A DNA stretch of 64,000 bases, from the NCBI RefSeq assembly GCF_003672135.1, contig NC_039508.1, positions 16,317,945 through 16,381,944 of the forward strand, given 5' to 3'. The notes under the pieces are model-generated. The model saw nothing but the letters and a program-made list of their open reading frames with translations. It had not been told where the DNA came from and did not search any database. Position 1 is the first letter of the stretch. Every line of letters starts with the position of its first letter. Positions 40,616-49,920 of the stretch are shown here, in pieces. The position numbers and the translations under genes were made by a program. This DNA comes from Ooceraea biroi (taxonomy: Eukaryota > Arthropoda > Insecta > Hymenoptera > Formicidae).

Positions 40616-43600
40616 CATTTAATTTATCACATACGTCGAACAATACTTAGCCGCGATATTCGGACGCAACCGCAGCTTCCTGCTTTTTGGTGGCCAATTA
40701 TCAAGCACGGCTTTTTTATCTGACTGCGAATAAATAACGTCGTCGCCGGTAGTGTGGTGTGCGGTTTGTGCATTCCAAACTTAACCCGTCAAACTTATTC
40801 ACGATGCCAAAGCAGTATCATTAGATAATCGATTTTTAAATAAAGCGATTGTACATTTAAAAGTGCGTGATAAGAATATTACCTAATTGTGAAAATCCTT
40901 ACGGCTTGCTCCTAGCATTGAAATCTTCCATTACAATTTTAATTTCTTGATCTTAACTTCTTTTTAATAATCAACTATTATAGAATTTTGTATTACAAAA
41001 TTGAACAAAATAAAAGTTTTGTTTCTAGTAGTGGAGTAATATCTTTAATACTTGAAACAAAGGTACTTAAGATTGACTTTAGCAAAGAATCAAGACTGCT
41101 ATTACATCAATTATGTGTATGTGAAATATTCGATTCTTATTATTAACAGATCATATGCACGTTTTAAATAAACCATCAAAAGTGATTATCGCAAATATCA
41201 ACGACAACTAATTAATCAGTTTTATTAATTGGACAATGAATTAAATCATTTGTTAGTCTATGACGTATTGCTTTCACGCATCGCTCTTACGGGATTGAGG
41301 CATCTAAAATTCAATTCACTCAAATTGTACCAGTTTCGGTCCTCGTTTGCAGCAATACGGAACATAGAAACACCTCGTGAATAATTCCGAGTTTTCTTTT
41401 GGTAAATAAGGACTCGCTACTGAAAGGATTAAATTCAGGATTCACCGTAATGGCAGGTCTCGACGCGCATTTCAGATGCAGTATCGCTTTATTTACCCCT
41501 CAGCGCGATAAGCGGCGAACACATCGTTTCAACTCGTCGCGTGTGTGCCCGCGCGCACGTACGCAGAATGCCAGAAAGTGCATCGTAAAGCTACCGGTCG
41601 GTGTATACTCTTCCTGTTGCCATCTCCGTCTCTTTCTCTTTTTCCTTCTCTCTCCTTCCTTCTCCCTCCGTCCCGTTCTCTCGTTCTCGCTTTATCCGCG
41701 TTCGGTCGATCACCCTCCGCTTCCTCCCTTCTCTCCTCGCGGTGTCCCCACGTGATAGCTGTTCGGTTAGCCGCTGACGTCGCTGTCCCCTTATCATCCC
41801 TTTGCCATCCTCTTCCCTCCAATCGTTCGAACCACCCTCGATCACCCTCGTAACACGCACGCGCGTAATCATACGCGAGGAGCGAAGGGGTGAATTGAGG
41901 ATGCATTAATACGGCGGGGAAAGTGATGAAAAAGATTTCATTCCACCAGCGAGATTATTGGAAAATAAAAACAATAATAACATAATTGGACTTTTTTCCG
42001 ACTAAAAAATACTTAAAAATTCGGTGGTCTCAAATTTGGATTGTGTAATAAAAGACCAAAATGAAAGATGATCCAGGCAAAAAGAGATTCCAAAAAGCAT
42101 AAAGGCAAAAAGTGATTATAATTTTGAAAATTAATTTTTAAATAGAATATTAATTTCTTTTTAATTTTACCTCTTTGACGTGATACATAAATTAAAGTTT
42201 GATATTTTAAAGTTTGACATTTCTCAATTTCATCTCTGGGTAAATTATATTATAAATTACATTATAATTACATTATGTTTATTTATCATATTATAATTAA
42301 AAATGTAAAATTCTCTTGAGGAAAGCTCCTACTAACTTGAAATTAATTCAAGAGGAAGATTTCCACTCGGGCTCTCGAATTTAATAGACGAAGATCCATA
42401 ATTGCTCCTGACGAGATTACTGAAATGCCATTTTCCAAATTTGATCTTTTTATTAGGAGAAAATACGCTTCAGAGTGGCTGAAAAATATCGATAGACTAA
42501 ATATCTCTATGTGAAACTACGACTACCCCGAATAGCGCTTTCAGAACAGCGCATCGCGCGTGTTTGCCCGAACAGTGGTTCACGGGTGTGACGTCACCGG
42601 GTGGGTGCGTCGCGACCAGACGACGATAGCGTCGCCGAGGAAGACGAAGAGGACGCGGCGAGGTTCTTCCGCGTTCCTCGCCGAGCCTTCTTCATGGCGA
42701 GGAAGGGACCGACCGGTCGGTCGACCGGTCGACGACAGGAGGAGGATCGCGTGTGACTCGATCTCGATCGATCCGTGGAACACCCGTTAGATTTTATCGC
42801 CTCGCGAGGGGCCATCACGTTGACGGTCTCTTCTATCTGATTTCTGTGACTGCTCGTAATTGCTGCCGATAATGAGCAAAAATGGGAGAAAGCGGAGGAG
42901 ATGATTGAGCGTTCGGCACACAATTCGATTACGCTCACCTCGCCTTATCTGGAAATCGCGCAGTATCGCGATGAAATTTTTATGTTGCCCGTATAACTCC
43001 GTGTAATAAGCGCGAGATAGAATAAGGATCGATATCCGTAAGGTTGCGATGAGAAATCTGCGCGTAATACACGTAAAGCTGTATATTTGATTCTGGAAAG
43101 AGCGTCGAAGAATTAGATAGTTGCCTCGCGGAGTTTTGAAATTTATATATAGAACCTTTCGAATCTTTAGACGATCTTGATGTGATAACAAAAGGAATTA
43201 TTAACATTAATCTAATGTGTTCTTAACAATATAATTTGAATGAAACTTTTCGTTTTGTTCAAAGCCGTTAAATTTGGGCGCATGTCGAAGAAGCAACGGG
43301 AGAAGGTCGAGGATGAGGTCAGATTCCACAGGGCGCAAATGAGGGCGGCCTCGGAGACGGCGCCGGATAGCAGCGTGTTCGAGCATCAGACGCCGAGCAG
43401 TTCGGATCAACACCACCCCTACAATGGCGGGTGAGTACGACTCTGAAAATGTATATTAAAATGAAGGAACAAGGATTCCACTAACGAGTTTGTGCATACA
43501 TTAGTTTTTAGCACGATCTTTTATTTTATGAAATTTTATAAAACTTATTCGTGAAATTCTAGAAAATCTGTAATTCATAAAGAACTCGTTTTAATGCATC

Positions 43601-46600
43601 TCGTGACACACACGTACACGTGACCATGAATTTTGGATGCGAATGCTGCCAATTTTTTTCTCGCGTAGTTTTTGATGGGCGTCGTCATGCACCTCCCGTC
43701 GAGAAACATCTGACACGAGTTCATCATTTGTTCGCGACAGGTACACGTACGGCGGTAGCGAATACACGTCGTCGGGACCCGGCACCGGCGGTTACACGAA
43801 TTACAATCACCAGGCGATGACGAATTACGAGCTTAGTGCCGACTACGTCGACAGCACGACGACCTACGATCCGAGACCGACGCAGACGCAGGTCGCGGAC
43901 ACCGTCGCGCCCGACACACCCTCGGCCGTCACCGCGACCGGGGTGCTTCCCAGCGTGGTCACCACCGGTAAGTAGCGACCTGATTTGCGACCTCTGACAT
44001 GTCCATCCGTTAATTCCGGTGTGATACAAGGATCGCGCTAAAAGGTTATCGGCGTTTGATCCAGAATTAATAGACTGTCCAAGTATGGAAGCTCAGGACT
44101 GCAAATTGTGCAGATTAAAAGATTCCGCTGAATTAAATTGGTATAATACAGAGAGCCTGTCCTTTAACTGGCTTGAAGCAAACTTTACTTTAAGAGAATC
44201 TTAAATTGGGGCTTAGTTACAAAGGTATTTAATGGCGAAAGTTGTAAAGTTATTAGAGAGAACAGAAAAACAAGGTCCAATCAAATTTCCATTAAGTAAA
44301 AATTTATACCAAGTTGCTTAAGGAACTCTTCGAGAAATGAGCGAAGATACTTCTCTCTGCGCTGCATAATTCAGTATTTTGTGTTGCCTCACAGGCAACG
44401 AAAACAGTATTTTACTTGATAAAAAGAATATCGCGTGGTGCTTATAACTTTTCGAGATACTATCTTATATATTTAATACATATATAAAAAAAAGATTTCA
44501 CTAAAGAGATTATAAAGTGAATTTTATACATTAATCTATTTTATTTCAATTATTATTTTACATAATACGCATAAAATTTTTCATTTTATTAAAACAATGG
44601 GGATGAAATATGATGAAATAATAAATCTGGAAAATGGCGATGCTTTCGCACGAATTCTCAATACATCTCCCTTGTGCATTTCCATATGTAAATGTTCATA
44701 AAATTTTCATCGTATCAGATTTATTTTGATGCATTATACAATACAAAGGATAAAACTGATACGAGCGCGCACTCGCATTACGTAAGAGATCATTTTAATA
44801 AGTACGCGCTAAATTGGAATTGTAAGTTTGTGGGCGCGACTGTTAAGTTCTCTCTCGCTTCGTAACCGGCACGCTAAATGCATTCCGGAGCACTATCATT
44901 AACCTGCAGTTAATTGCGTTCGCGTCTTTAATGTCACCAGACCTCCTTCCATCCCACGTCCTTGTCATCGATAATGGTTTCTCACGCAAAACCGCAAATA
45001 TTCTTCGCGTTTTACTGCGCGGTAATCGTTTCTGTAGCATCGACGCAAGCATTTTCTTCAAAATTTCTGTGTTTTGCTCTATTGATTTGTCATAAAAAAT
45101 TCTACATATAATGTTAACCAGTGCTTACTGTGAATACTGCAGTTCAATCACATGTTGTACATATAATTTATGTTACTCAATTTATCTGTTTTTTCATACT
45201 TTGCTATGTGTTAAAAAGTTTCCTGACATGTATGTAATTTAACATAATGGACTGACTGCAATATAATACTTGCGTGTTAAAAATTGTGTCCCGAATTTCC
45301 AGCAGCAAAACTGATTACGTCTGTCTTCAGGTTAACTTGGATTTAATTAACAAAGCAGCACGTTAGTTTCATTGATACTGACAGAGTTTCTGAGCTCGAC
45401 ACAATGCGTGATGACAAAAGTTTGCCGAGAGGCGAAATCAATGACGCGCTATACAACCGGCTGACACAATGACGACATTTATCACTAGCTGTCGAACAGG
45501 GTATTCTTGTTAGAAGAAAAGTTGCTCAAAATATCAGCCCTCTACGATTTGCAACTATTACAATTGTTTGCAATTACAAATTAAACGAAAAACTTATCTT
45601 TTTCTAGCGTAACGGTGATAAAAGTAAACTTTATAAAAATTTACAAAAATCGTGCTCAGAGGAATTCATAGAATTTCTTATATATTAGAGAAAATCATAT
45701 TTTTCATTATAAGAGGTGTCATATTAACGTTCACCCTCCTCCATTGAAGAGCTCCATGGAGGCAGAGCCTCCTTTAGAATTTTGGGATTTAAGAAGAATA
45801 TTATATATATATATGACTATCCACACACAACGCCACATTTTAATAAAAGGGATGGAGAATACTTTCGCCCTTACGCTTTGATAAAAAAGAATGAGATACG
45901 TGCCTGGCTCGACCAGGCGTAAGATAGGACCTGCATAAGACTCATTCACGCGGCAACCATTTAGACCTATCCGGCCCTCGAGACTCCCAGACCAATTCGA
46001 GCCCTCATGAACTTTGACTTTTCGGCGCATCAGGGAAGTCTCTGTCCGCTTCGACGACCGGAAGCGGCGCGGGGGGTGGCAGTACCGGCGGCAGCGGCGG
46101 CGGTGGAGGCGGTGGAGGCGGTGGCGGCGGCGGCGGCGGCGGTAGTGGTGGTGGTGGTGGTAACGGTGGTAGCGGTGCTGGAAGCGGTAGTGGTAATGGT
46201 AGCAGCGGTGGCGGCGGTGGTAGTGGCGGTGGTTCTGCCGCAGCCGCTGGCGGGGCTGCTGGGGGTGGAAGCGGTAGTGGTGGCGGTGGTAGCGGCTCGC
46301 TGAGCGGCGGCGGAATTGTCGCCGTGAAGCAGGAAACCACCGTCGAGCTCGCCGGCTTGGGACACGGTTCGTACACGATGGTTGACTCGACGACCTTCCT
46401 GAGCGGCCAACAGCAGAGGGTCAGCAACCCATCCGAAGACGACGAAGTGCCGAGTCTGCCGAGTACGTCCTCCAATGCGATGAGACGTGAGGCTACGTTT
46501 GTGTCCCCCCTTTGCATGCAAAGCATGCGTTTGTACCGTCGTTTACCGGTACCTCTTGCGGAAAGGTTCTGGAGGACCGATGAAATCAGGATAGATGGGA

Positions 46601-49407
46601 AAAAATTTGATGTATTATTTTAATAAATGTGTATTTTCTTTATGAAAATGCTGTTTCGATCAAAGATGCCTCGTACAGCGTAACTCAGATATACAGATAT
46701 ACATTTTAAAAATTAATTTTGAAAATCTCATAAAATGTGGTATATTATGTTAGTTATTACCAGTAAAACCACATCTTTTATCAAAACTAAATTAATGTAA
46801 TAAACTTATCAAATGCTGAAAAATATACATGTATAATTGATAATTAAAAAAAAATGTAGTATCTTGATATAATTTGAGATAATAGTGTAAGATATAATAT
46901 ACATTTGTAACGTCATAATGAATCTTGAGGAAAGGCGATTTGCCAACAAAATTCATTAATCAACATGGCAACTAGTTCAGTCTCATAAAAAATTCATAAC
47001 CAGTTATTCACAAATGGAAATTACTTGCTCTTTTATGTTACAACTGGCGGCGCTATCTATACCTATTTACTTTGCATATTATAACAATCTTCACGTGTAT
47101 TTAACTATATGATAAAAATGTGGGTCCTCTGAAGCTTCATCCCAAAATCTATATGTTTGTATCACGAAACGTGTTGCTAAGCTTTCACATTACTTGTACA
47201 TACATATGTGTTAATATAAAACATTACATACATCTTTATTTCTGAAACGCTTTGCATTTTTCATAGCGGCACTCTTGAAGAAATTACGAGAAGTTTATAA
47301 ATTCTCAGTTTTTTTACACATCTGACATTTTTACGCTCTGACATTTTACTAATAATCTCTGAATTCCATAAACTTATTTTCGTAGAATTCCACTAATTCC
47401 TACCTTCATTTACTTTATTTATTTTGCATGCCATAGTTGTATGAAAATGTAGATTTTATTTGACTCTGCTTGCACCTATTTTTTTGAACATAGCTTGCAT
47501 GATTTGACTGCAAATGCTACATGCAACATCCGCACTATGAGATAACGATTTATTCACGAACCGTTTTTATTATTGTATTTTCAATTAGATTACTTCTTTA
47601 AGTCAAGTATCTTTGTGTAGTTATAATTAAATCGTATTATGTGTCTATTGTGCAAGTTACGAGTGAGAAATCCATTGGACTTTCGCAGATCCGGCACAGA
47701 TCAGCGAGCTTCTTTCGAAAACGATAGCGGACGCGCATGCAAGGACGTGCCTGGTGTCGACGGAACAAATCCAGGAGTCCTTCCGGAAGCCCACCGACAT
47801 CACCAGAATGATCTACTACAAGAACATGGCGCACGAGCAGCTCTGGCTGGAATGCGCTCAAAAGCTAACCACTGTCATCCAGCAGATCATTGAGTTCGCC
47901 AAGATGGTCCCAGGATTCATGAAGCTCTCGCAGGATGACCAGATTGTTTTATTAAAGGCCGGTATGTAATCGCGTCTGAATATACACGATTCTCCGAGAT
48001 AATTGTCCCCTAGCGATGTATAAAGCGTATTATTCTCTTGTATTATTCGTGATTCGACCGTAAATTTCAGCAGAAATTAATTTGGAGATTAATTACCTTA
48101 TTTTTAATGTTCAATGTGGGGGATAGGTAAGTAACTGCATTATTAACAATCGATGCAATCGATTTTAAATTTTCCCAACACAATTTTCTTAATTACAAAT
48201 TAACATTTATTTTGCGATTAAAAAATAATTTTTCCTGACGTCGAAGATTTGTTGGAAATTGCAGATTCTTTTATTTATTAGTAGACTAATAGATGATGCT
48301 ATTAAGTTGAATGCATATAATATTTTATATCATCAAAGTGACGTCCGTTATTCTTAAAAAGAATTAGACAGGGAAACGAAAAGAAATGCAAATTATTAAT
48401 ATTCTTTTGAAACATGACAGGTTCCTTCGAATTGGCTGTGCTACGAATGAGCAGGTACCTCGATATCCAGCAAAACTGTGTCCTATACGGCGACACCCTG
48501 CTACCGCAGGAGGCGTTTTATACGACGGATACGGCGGAAATGAAGCTTGTTTCCTGCGTATTCGAGTTAGCCAGAAGCATCGCCGAAATGAAGCTCACCG
48601 AAACCGAGTTGGCGCTCTATAGCGCGGCTGTTCTACTTACCCCTGGTGAGTACAAGTTATTTCAACTCTGCCAAATAAAAAGCTAAACTTGTCAAGAATT
48701 GCCACCGCGTTGAAATAAGTTTTTTTTTTAATTTGTGAAAACATTCAGGTTGCGACAAAAATCTTTCTCATGATCGTTTACTTGTACCTCGCGACTGAAT
48801 AATATTTTTTAACTTTGGTATTTGAAATTTATCAAAGTCACACTGGTGATAGAAGCAAAATTGGAAACAGAAATTGGAGTGGAGCAGAAAAATTTGATAC
48901 ATTGAGATGAAAGATCGTCTCATCTTTCCAGAAAATTATAAAACAGTATAACACTATATCTCTCACGCAGCCACGCTATTGACGTTGCATGAAAAATTCC
49001 TCTCCTTCTGCTAAAACTCAAATAGGATGTATAATAATATTAAAAATTATATTCTATAGGTTCAGGATTGCATAATAGTTATTTGATAATACAGTCCATT
49101 ATCTAAACAGTATCTTGATTCACTATCTGACTGACGGTACCTTGCAGATCGACCCGGATTGAAGTGCCTGATGGATATCACTAGGCTGTCGCAGGCGGTG
49201 GTCAGGGCGTTGAGGTCGGAAATCGATCGGAACCACGTAACGCCAATCAAGGGCGACGTGACCGTGTGTGACGCGATCCTCGCGAAGATACCGCAGCTAC
49301 GGGAGATCTCGCTGCTGCACATGGACGCGCTGGCGAAGTTCAAACGGTCGCAGCCGCATCTCGAGTTCCCGGCCCTCCACAAGGAGCTCTTCAGCGTCGA
49401 TAGCTGA
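6005..49407 (+). CDS. Hr46: Nuclear hormone receptor HR3 (Hr46/ROR-type), whole coding span, eight exons
   Basis: HR3 is the insect ROR-family (NR1F) orphan receptor. It is an ecdysone-inducible nuclear transcription factor that binds ROR-type half-sites and helps switch early ecdysone genes to the FTZ-F1 prepupal programme (family knowledge). Coding segments are 6005-6128, 37692-37919, 43265-43430, 43741-43967, 46034-46486, 47689-47961, 48421-48645 and 49148-49407. All junctions are GT-AG, phases match, and the total is 1956 nt (651 aa plus stop). In the 651-aa form the two C4 zinc fingers use Cys 49, 52, 66, 69 and 85, 91, 101, 104, with P-box CEGCKG at 66-71. A C-terminal extension (KFGRMSKKQREK) follows from about residue 120. 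The hinge is about residues 150-400, the ligand-binding domain about 403-651, and the AF-2 helix LHKELF is at 642-647. Drosophila HR3 is shorter (about 490 aa, from memory), mainly because of the hinge. Exon joins were made by eye from phase and homology. Confidence 0.96.
11337..11355. repeat. CG dinucleotide run
   Basis: Nineteen bases of alternating C and G in HR3 intron 1. Alternating CG can adopt Z-DNA. Shorter runs occur near 849 and 53792. Confidence 0.9.
12450..12665. repeat. GGT-rich and ACG trinucleotide repeats
   Basis: A GGT/GGC-rich stretch (about 12480-12545) and a pure ACG/GAC run (about 12628-12663) lie in a CpG-rich islet of HR3 intron 1. The runs produce poly-Asp, poly-Thr and poly-Arg open frames in different phases, which are repeat artefacts and not genes. 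Confidence 0.9.
17128..17366. mobile_element. MITE with CACTGA/TCAGTG termini and TA flanks (Tc1/mariner-like)
   Basis: The 239-bp element begins CACTGAAAAAAAATCTGG and ends CACAATCAGTG, with TA directly on both sides (17126-17127 and 17367-17368), as expected for Tc1/mariner-type insertion. It has no coding capacity. An internal hairpin (CTAGTTATAA at 17251-17260, TTATAACTAG at 17275-17284) adds structure. TIRs are short and diverged inward, so superfamily is tentative. Confidence 0.55.
18264..18288. repeat. CA dinucleotide microsatellite
   Basis: About 12 uninterrupted AC units in HR3 intron 1. Confidence 0.95.
23260..23439. mobile_element. Hairpin MITE with about 34-bp near-perfect terminal inverted repeats
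   Basis: The left arm (23260-23294) and right arm (23406-23439) are inverted repeats differing by one substitution near the tip and one base in a T run. The tips are CACTGAG and CTTAGTG. The 180-bp interior repeats the motif ATCGGATA and its complement several times. No open frame is present. Target-site duplication is unclear. The tip resembles that of the element at 17128. Confidence 0.75.
24138..24206. repeat. Tandem duplication of a 32-bp AT-rich unit
   Basis: ACAAATAGTTATTATAATTA followed by a short TTAATTGG tail occurs twice in direct succession, with one base difference (ATAGTTAATT versus ATAATTAATT). It lies in HR3 intron 1. Confidence 0.85.
31599..31622. repeat. GA microsatellite in purine-rich block
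   Basis: A pure GA run inside a strongly purine-rich + strand segment (about 31320-31720) of HR3 intron 1. Confidence 0.9.
32715..32878. repeat. CT-rich polypyrimidine block
   Basis: Interrupted TCTC runs over about 160 bases beside the CpG-rich islet at 32.2-33.9 kb. Together with the purine-rich block at 31.3-31.7 kb it gives strong strand asymmetry. Confidence 0.85.
36680..36898 (+). promoter_or_regulatory. Hr46: Candidate proximal HR3 promoter and leader
   Basis: The sequence directly 5' of the alternative ATG is GC-richer than its flanks. It includes an ACACAGTCA initiator-like sequence near 36750 and a CGATC-rich stretch at 36790-36840. An in-frame TAA abuts the ATG. No TATA box is convincing. 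The promoter role is inferred from the position of the alternative exon. Confidence 0.35.
36899..37067 (+). CDS. Hr46: HR3 alternative first coding exon (proximal promoter form), predicted
   Basis: ATG 36899 opens 56 codons beginning MEGSLSGFGGPMWGADSTSP, rich in Ser, Arg and Gly, and ending LQANSIR. The donor is GTAGAA at 37068 and the exon ends in phase 1, exactly what the zinc-finger exon at 37692 requires. The joined product reads NSIR-AQIEIIPC, parallel to GSIK-AQIEIIPC from the distal exon. The codon immediately 5' of the ATG is TAA (36896-36898), so the start cannot lie further upstream in this exon. Nuclear receptors of the HR3, E75 and ROR groups commonly use alternative promoters that replace the A/B domain. 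Using this exon gives 667 codons including the stop (666 aa). Without transcript data this is a strong inference, not proof. Confidence 0.72.
37692..37919 (+). CDS. Hr46: HR3 coding exon 2: DNA-binding domain (two C4 zinc fingers)
   Basis: The acceptor is TTGCAG at 37686-37691 and the donor is GTGAGT at 37920. The two leading bases complete an Ala codon with the G from either first exon. The exon encodes AQIEIIPCKVCGDKSSG and onward, with both zinc fingers complete: eight zinc-binding cysteines, P-box CEGCKG, then FFRRSQSSV typical of HR3/ROR, ending LGMSRD. This single exon carries the whole core DBD and is the most strongly conserved part of the window. All expected cysteines and basic recognition-helix residues are present. 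The phase-1 exit splits the next Ala codon. Confidence 0.98.
39308..39660. repeat. Tandem duplication, unit about 184 bp, in HR3 intron 2
   Basis: Copy 1 starts ATTGTTACTACGTAAGA (39308) and copy 2 starts ATTGTTATTACGTAAGA (39492). Both contain ATAAAAATTATAGTATCTTA, TTTTTAATGAATTTACGAAA and AGAAGATTCAACATTAATCG in the same order. Copy 2 is slightly shorter through small deletions. The high identity points to a recent duplication. Confidence 0.9.
40578..40612. repeat. AT dinucleotide microsatellite
   Basis: About 17 uninterrupted TA units in HR3 intron 2. Confidence 0.95.
42707..42733. repeat. Two overlapping perfect palindromes
   Basis: GACCGACCGGTCGGTC (42707-42722) and GTCGACCGGTCGAC (42720-42733) are each identical to their own reverse complement and overlap by three bases. 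They lie in a CpG-rich islet of HR3 intron 2, about 530 bp before exon 3. Confidence 0.9.
43265..43430 (+). CDS. Hr46: HR3 coding exon 3: DBD C-terminal extension and start of hinge
   Basis: The acceptor is TTCAAAG ending at 43264 and the donor is GTGAGT at 43431. The exon encodes AVKFGRMSKKQREKVEDEV, then HRAQMRAASETAPDSSVFE and a Ser/His-rich stretch ending PYNGG. KFGRMSKKQREK is the diagnostic A-box/C-terminal extension of HR3/ROR, which contacts the AT-rich sequence 5' of the half-site. The exon enters in phase 1 and exits in phase 2, so it cannot be skipped without breaking frame unless a neighbour is skipped too. Confidence 0.96.
43741..43967 (+). CDS. Hr46: HR3 coding exon 4: proximal hinge (Tyr/Thr-rich)
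   Basis: The acceptor is GCGACAG ending at 43740 and the donor is GTAAGT at 43968. The exon encodes about 75 residues rich in Gly, Tyr and Thr, including YELSADYVDSTTTYDPRP. This matches the conserved hinge segment ISADYVDSTTYEPR of Drosophila HR3 and fixes the frame. The segment then runs into a Val/Thr/Pro-rich stretch ending LPSVVTT. The phase-1 exit joins the glycine-rich hinge exon. Confidence 0.94.
43968..46033 (+). other. Hr46: HR3 intron 4, about 2.1 kb
   Basis: The intron is AT-rich, with a donor GTAAGT at 43968 and acceptor CAG at 46031-46033. No repeat or open frame in it looks functional. Confidence 0.75.
46034..46486 (+). CDS. Hr46: HR3 coding exon 5: glycine-rich distal hinge
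   Basis: The acceptor is GCATCAG ending at 46033 and the donor is GTGAGG at 46487. Both phases fit the neighbouring exons. The exon encodes GKSLSASTT, then an 85-residue Gly/Ser/Ala tract (about residues 258-342, mainly GGN codons), then IVAVKQETTVELAGLG, MVDSTTFLSGQQQ and an acidic SEDDEV segment ending SSNAMR. The tract is low complexity and probably disordered. The VKQE at residues 346-349 fits the sumoylation consensus. The Pro-rich open frame on the opposite strand is only the complement of the GGN repeats. The exact acceptor is inferred from phase; the rest of the exon is secure because the downstream LBD frame follows from it. Confidence 0.9.
46487..47688 (+). other. Hr46: HR3 intron 5, about 1.2 kb
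   Basis: This AT-rich intron separates the glycine-rich hinge exon from the first LBD exon. Nothing recognisable lies inside it. Introns 3, 6 and 7 (43431-43740, 47962-48420, 48646-49147) are 300-500 bp and similarly plain. Confidence 0.75.
47689..47961 (+). CDS. Hr46: HR3 coding exon 6: LBD helices 1-5 region
   Basis: The acceptor is TTTCGCAG ending at 47688 and the donor is GTATGT at 47962. Phase 1 on both sides. It encodes PAQISELLSKTIADAHA, RKPTDITRMIYYKN, LWLECAQKLT and the LBD signature region IIEFAKMVPGFMKLSQDDQ followed by IVLLKAG. The FAK and LSQDDQ residues form the helix 3-4 coactivator-groove signature of nuclear receptors. The match with HR3/ROR LBDs is clear along the whole exon. 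Confidence 0.97.
48421..48645 (+). CDS. Hr46: HR3 coding exon 7: central LBD
   Basis: The acceptor is CATGACAG ending at 48420 and the donor is GTGAGT at 48646; phase 1 on both sides. The sequence SFELAVLRMSRYLD directly continues the helix 5 signature from the previous exon. VLYGDTLLPQEAFYT and the long helix AEMKLVSCVFELARSIAEM, then LTETELALYSAAVLLTP, follow. All align without gaps to Drosophila HR3 as remembered. No frameshift or premature stop is present. Confidence 0.97.
49148..49407 (+). CDS. Hr46: HR3 coding exon 8: C-terminal LBD, AF-2 helix and stop
   Basis: The acceptor is ACCTTGCAG ending at 49147. The incoming G plus AT completes an Asp codon, then RPGLKCLMDITRLS follows. The exon contains IKGDVTVCDAILAKIPQLRE, ISLLHMDALAKFKRSQP and the terminal FPALHKELFSVDS. 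The stop is TGA at 49405-49407. LHKELF is the AF-2 activation helix, and its conserved Glu is present, so the receptor should be able to recruit coactivators. Ending at SVDS is close to the fly protein, which has a few extra residues. Confidence 0.97.
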
Positions 49408-49853
49408 ACGAGCGACGCAGCGCGGAGCGTCGTCCCGGCGCTGCCGAGCGGACAGGAGCGCGAGTAGCGTCGCGGACCTTGGCTCGGTCAAGGTGAGTCC
49501 GACCGTCCCGGAAGAGAGATAACCGACGATCTCGCGGCCTGGGGGACCGGAAGTGGCGACGCTTCCTAGGAAGAATCCGTGAGTCGGCTCGGATGAGAAC
49601 GATCTCGATGATGAAGTGACGAGGTGACGCATCACGAGTCGCGTCGGCGAATCGATCTTACGATGATCGTGCTGACACGGCCCGTCCTGTCGTGAAAGGA
49701 TCAGAATCGTTGCCTGTGTCAACGGGAACGATACGTACAACAGAGGCAACGCGCGCGAACACGACAGTCGTTCATATTACGTTAGCTTGTTCGATCGCGG
49801 GTCTTTGGATCGAAGATTCGTGTTTTTAAGTGACGAGTACTTCTTAGACGGTT

Positions 49854-49891
<38 letters not shown>

Positions 49892-49920
49892 TGATAGAAA
49901 GAGAGAGAGAGAGAAATAAA
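49408..49920 (+). other. Hr46: Proximal HR3 3' UTR with GA-rich run and candidate poly(A) signal
   Basis: About 400 bp of moderately GC-rich sequence follows the HR3 stop, then a GA-rich microsatellite (49855-49914) and AATAAA at 49915-49920. Further AATAAA motifs occur at 50230-50235 and 50734-50739, so the true 3' end is open. A consensus splice donor (AAG/GTGAGT) lies at 49493, downstream of the stop. Confidence 0.5.
49855..49914. repeat. GA microsatellite in HR3 3' UTR
   Basis: A long GA run with a few interruptions, directly before an AATAAA, about 450 bp after the HR3 stop codon. Confidence 0.9.

Larger units (their letters stand above)
37920..43264 (+). other. Hr46: HR3 intron 2, about 5.3 kb
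   Basis: This intron lies between the DBD exon and the C-terminal-extension exon. It holds a 184-bp tandem duplication (39308-39660), an AT microsatellite (40578-40612), a short GGGTGTCCC-type mobile fragment near 40070, CpG-rich islets at 38.85-39.25, 41.5-41.9 and 42.54-42.8 kb, and a double palindrome at 42707-42733. No coding sequence is supported. Confidence 0.75.

Noticed and set aside
46005..46526. Pro-rich - strand frame of 173 codons
   Set aside because: It is the complement of the GGN repeats in HR3 exon 5. Spliced homology supports the + strand.
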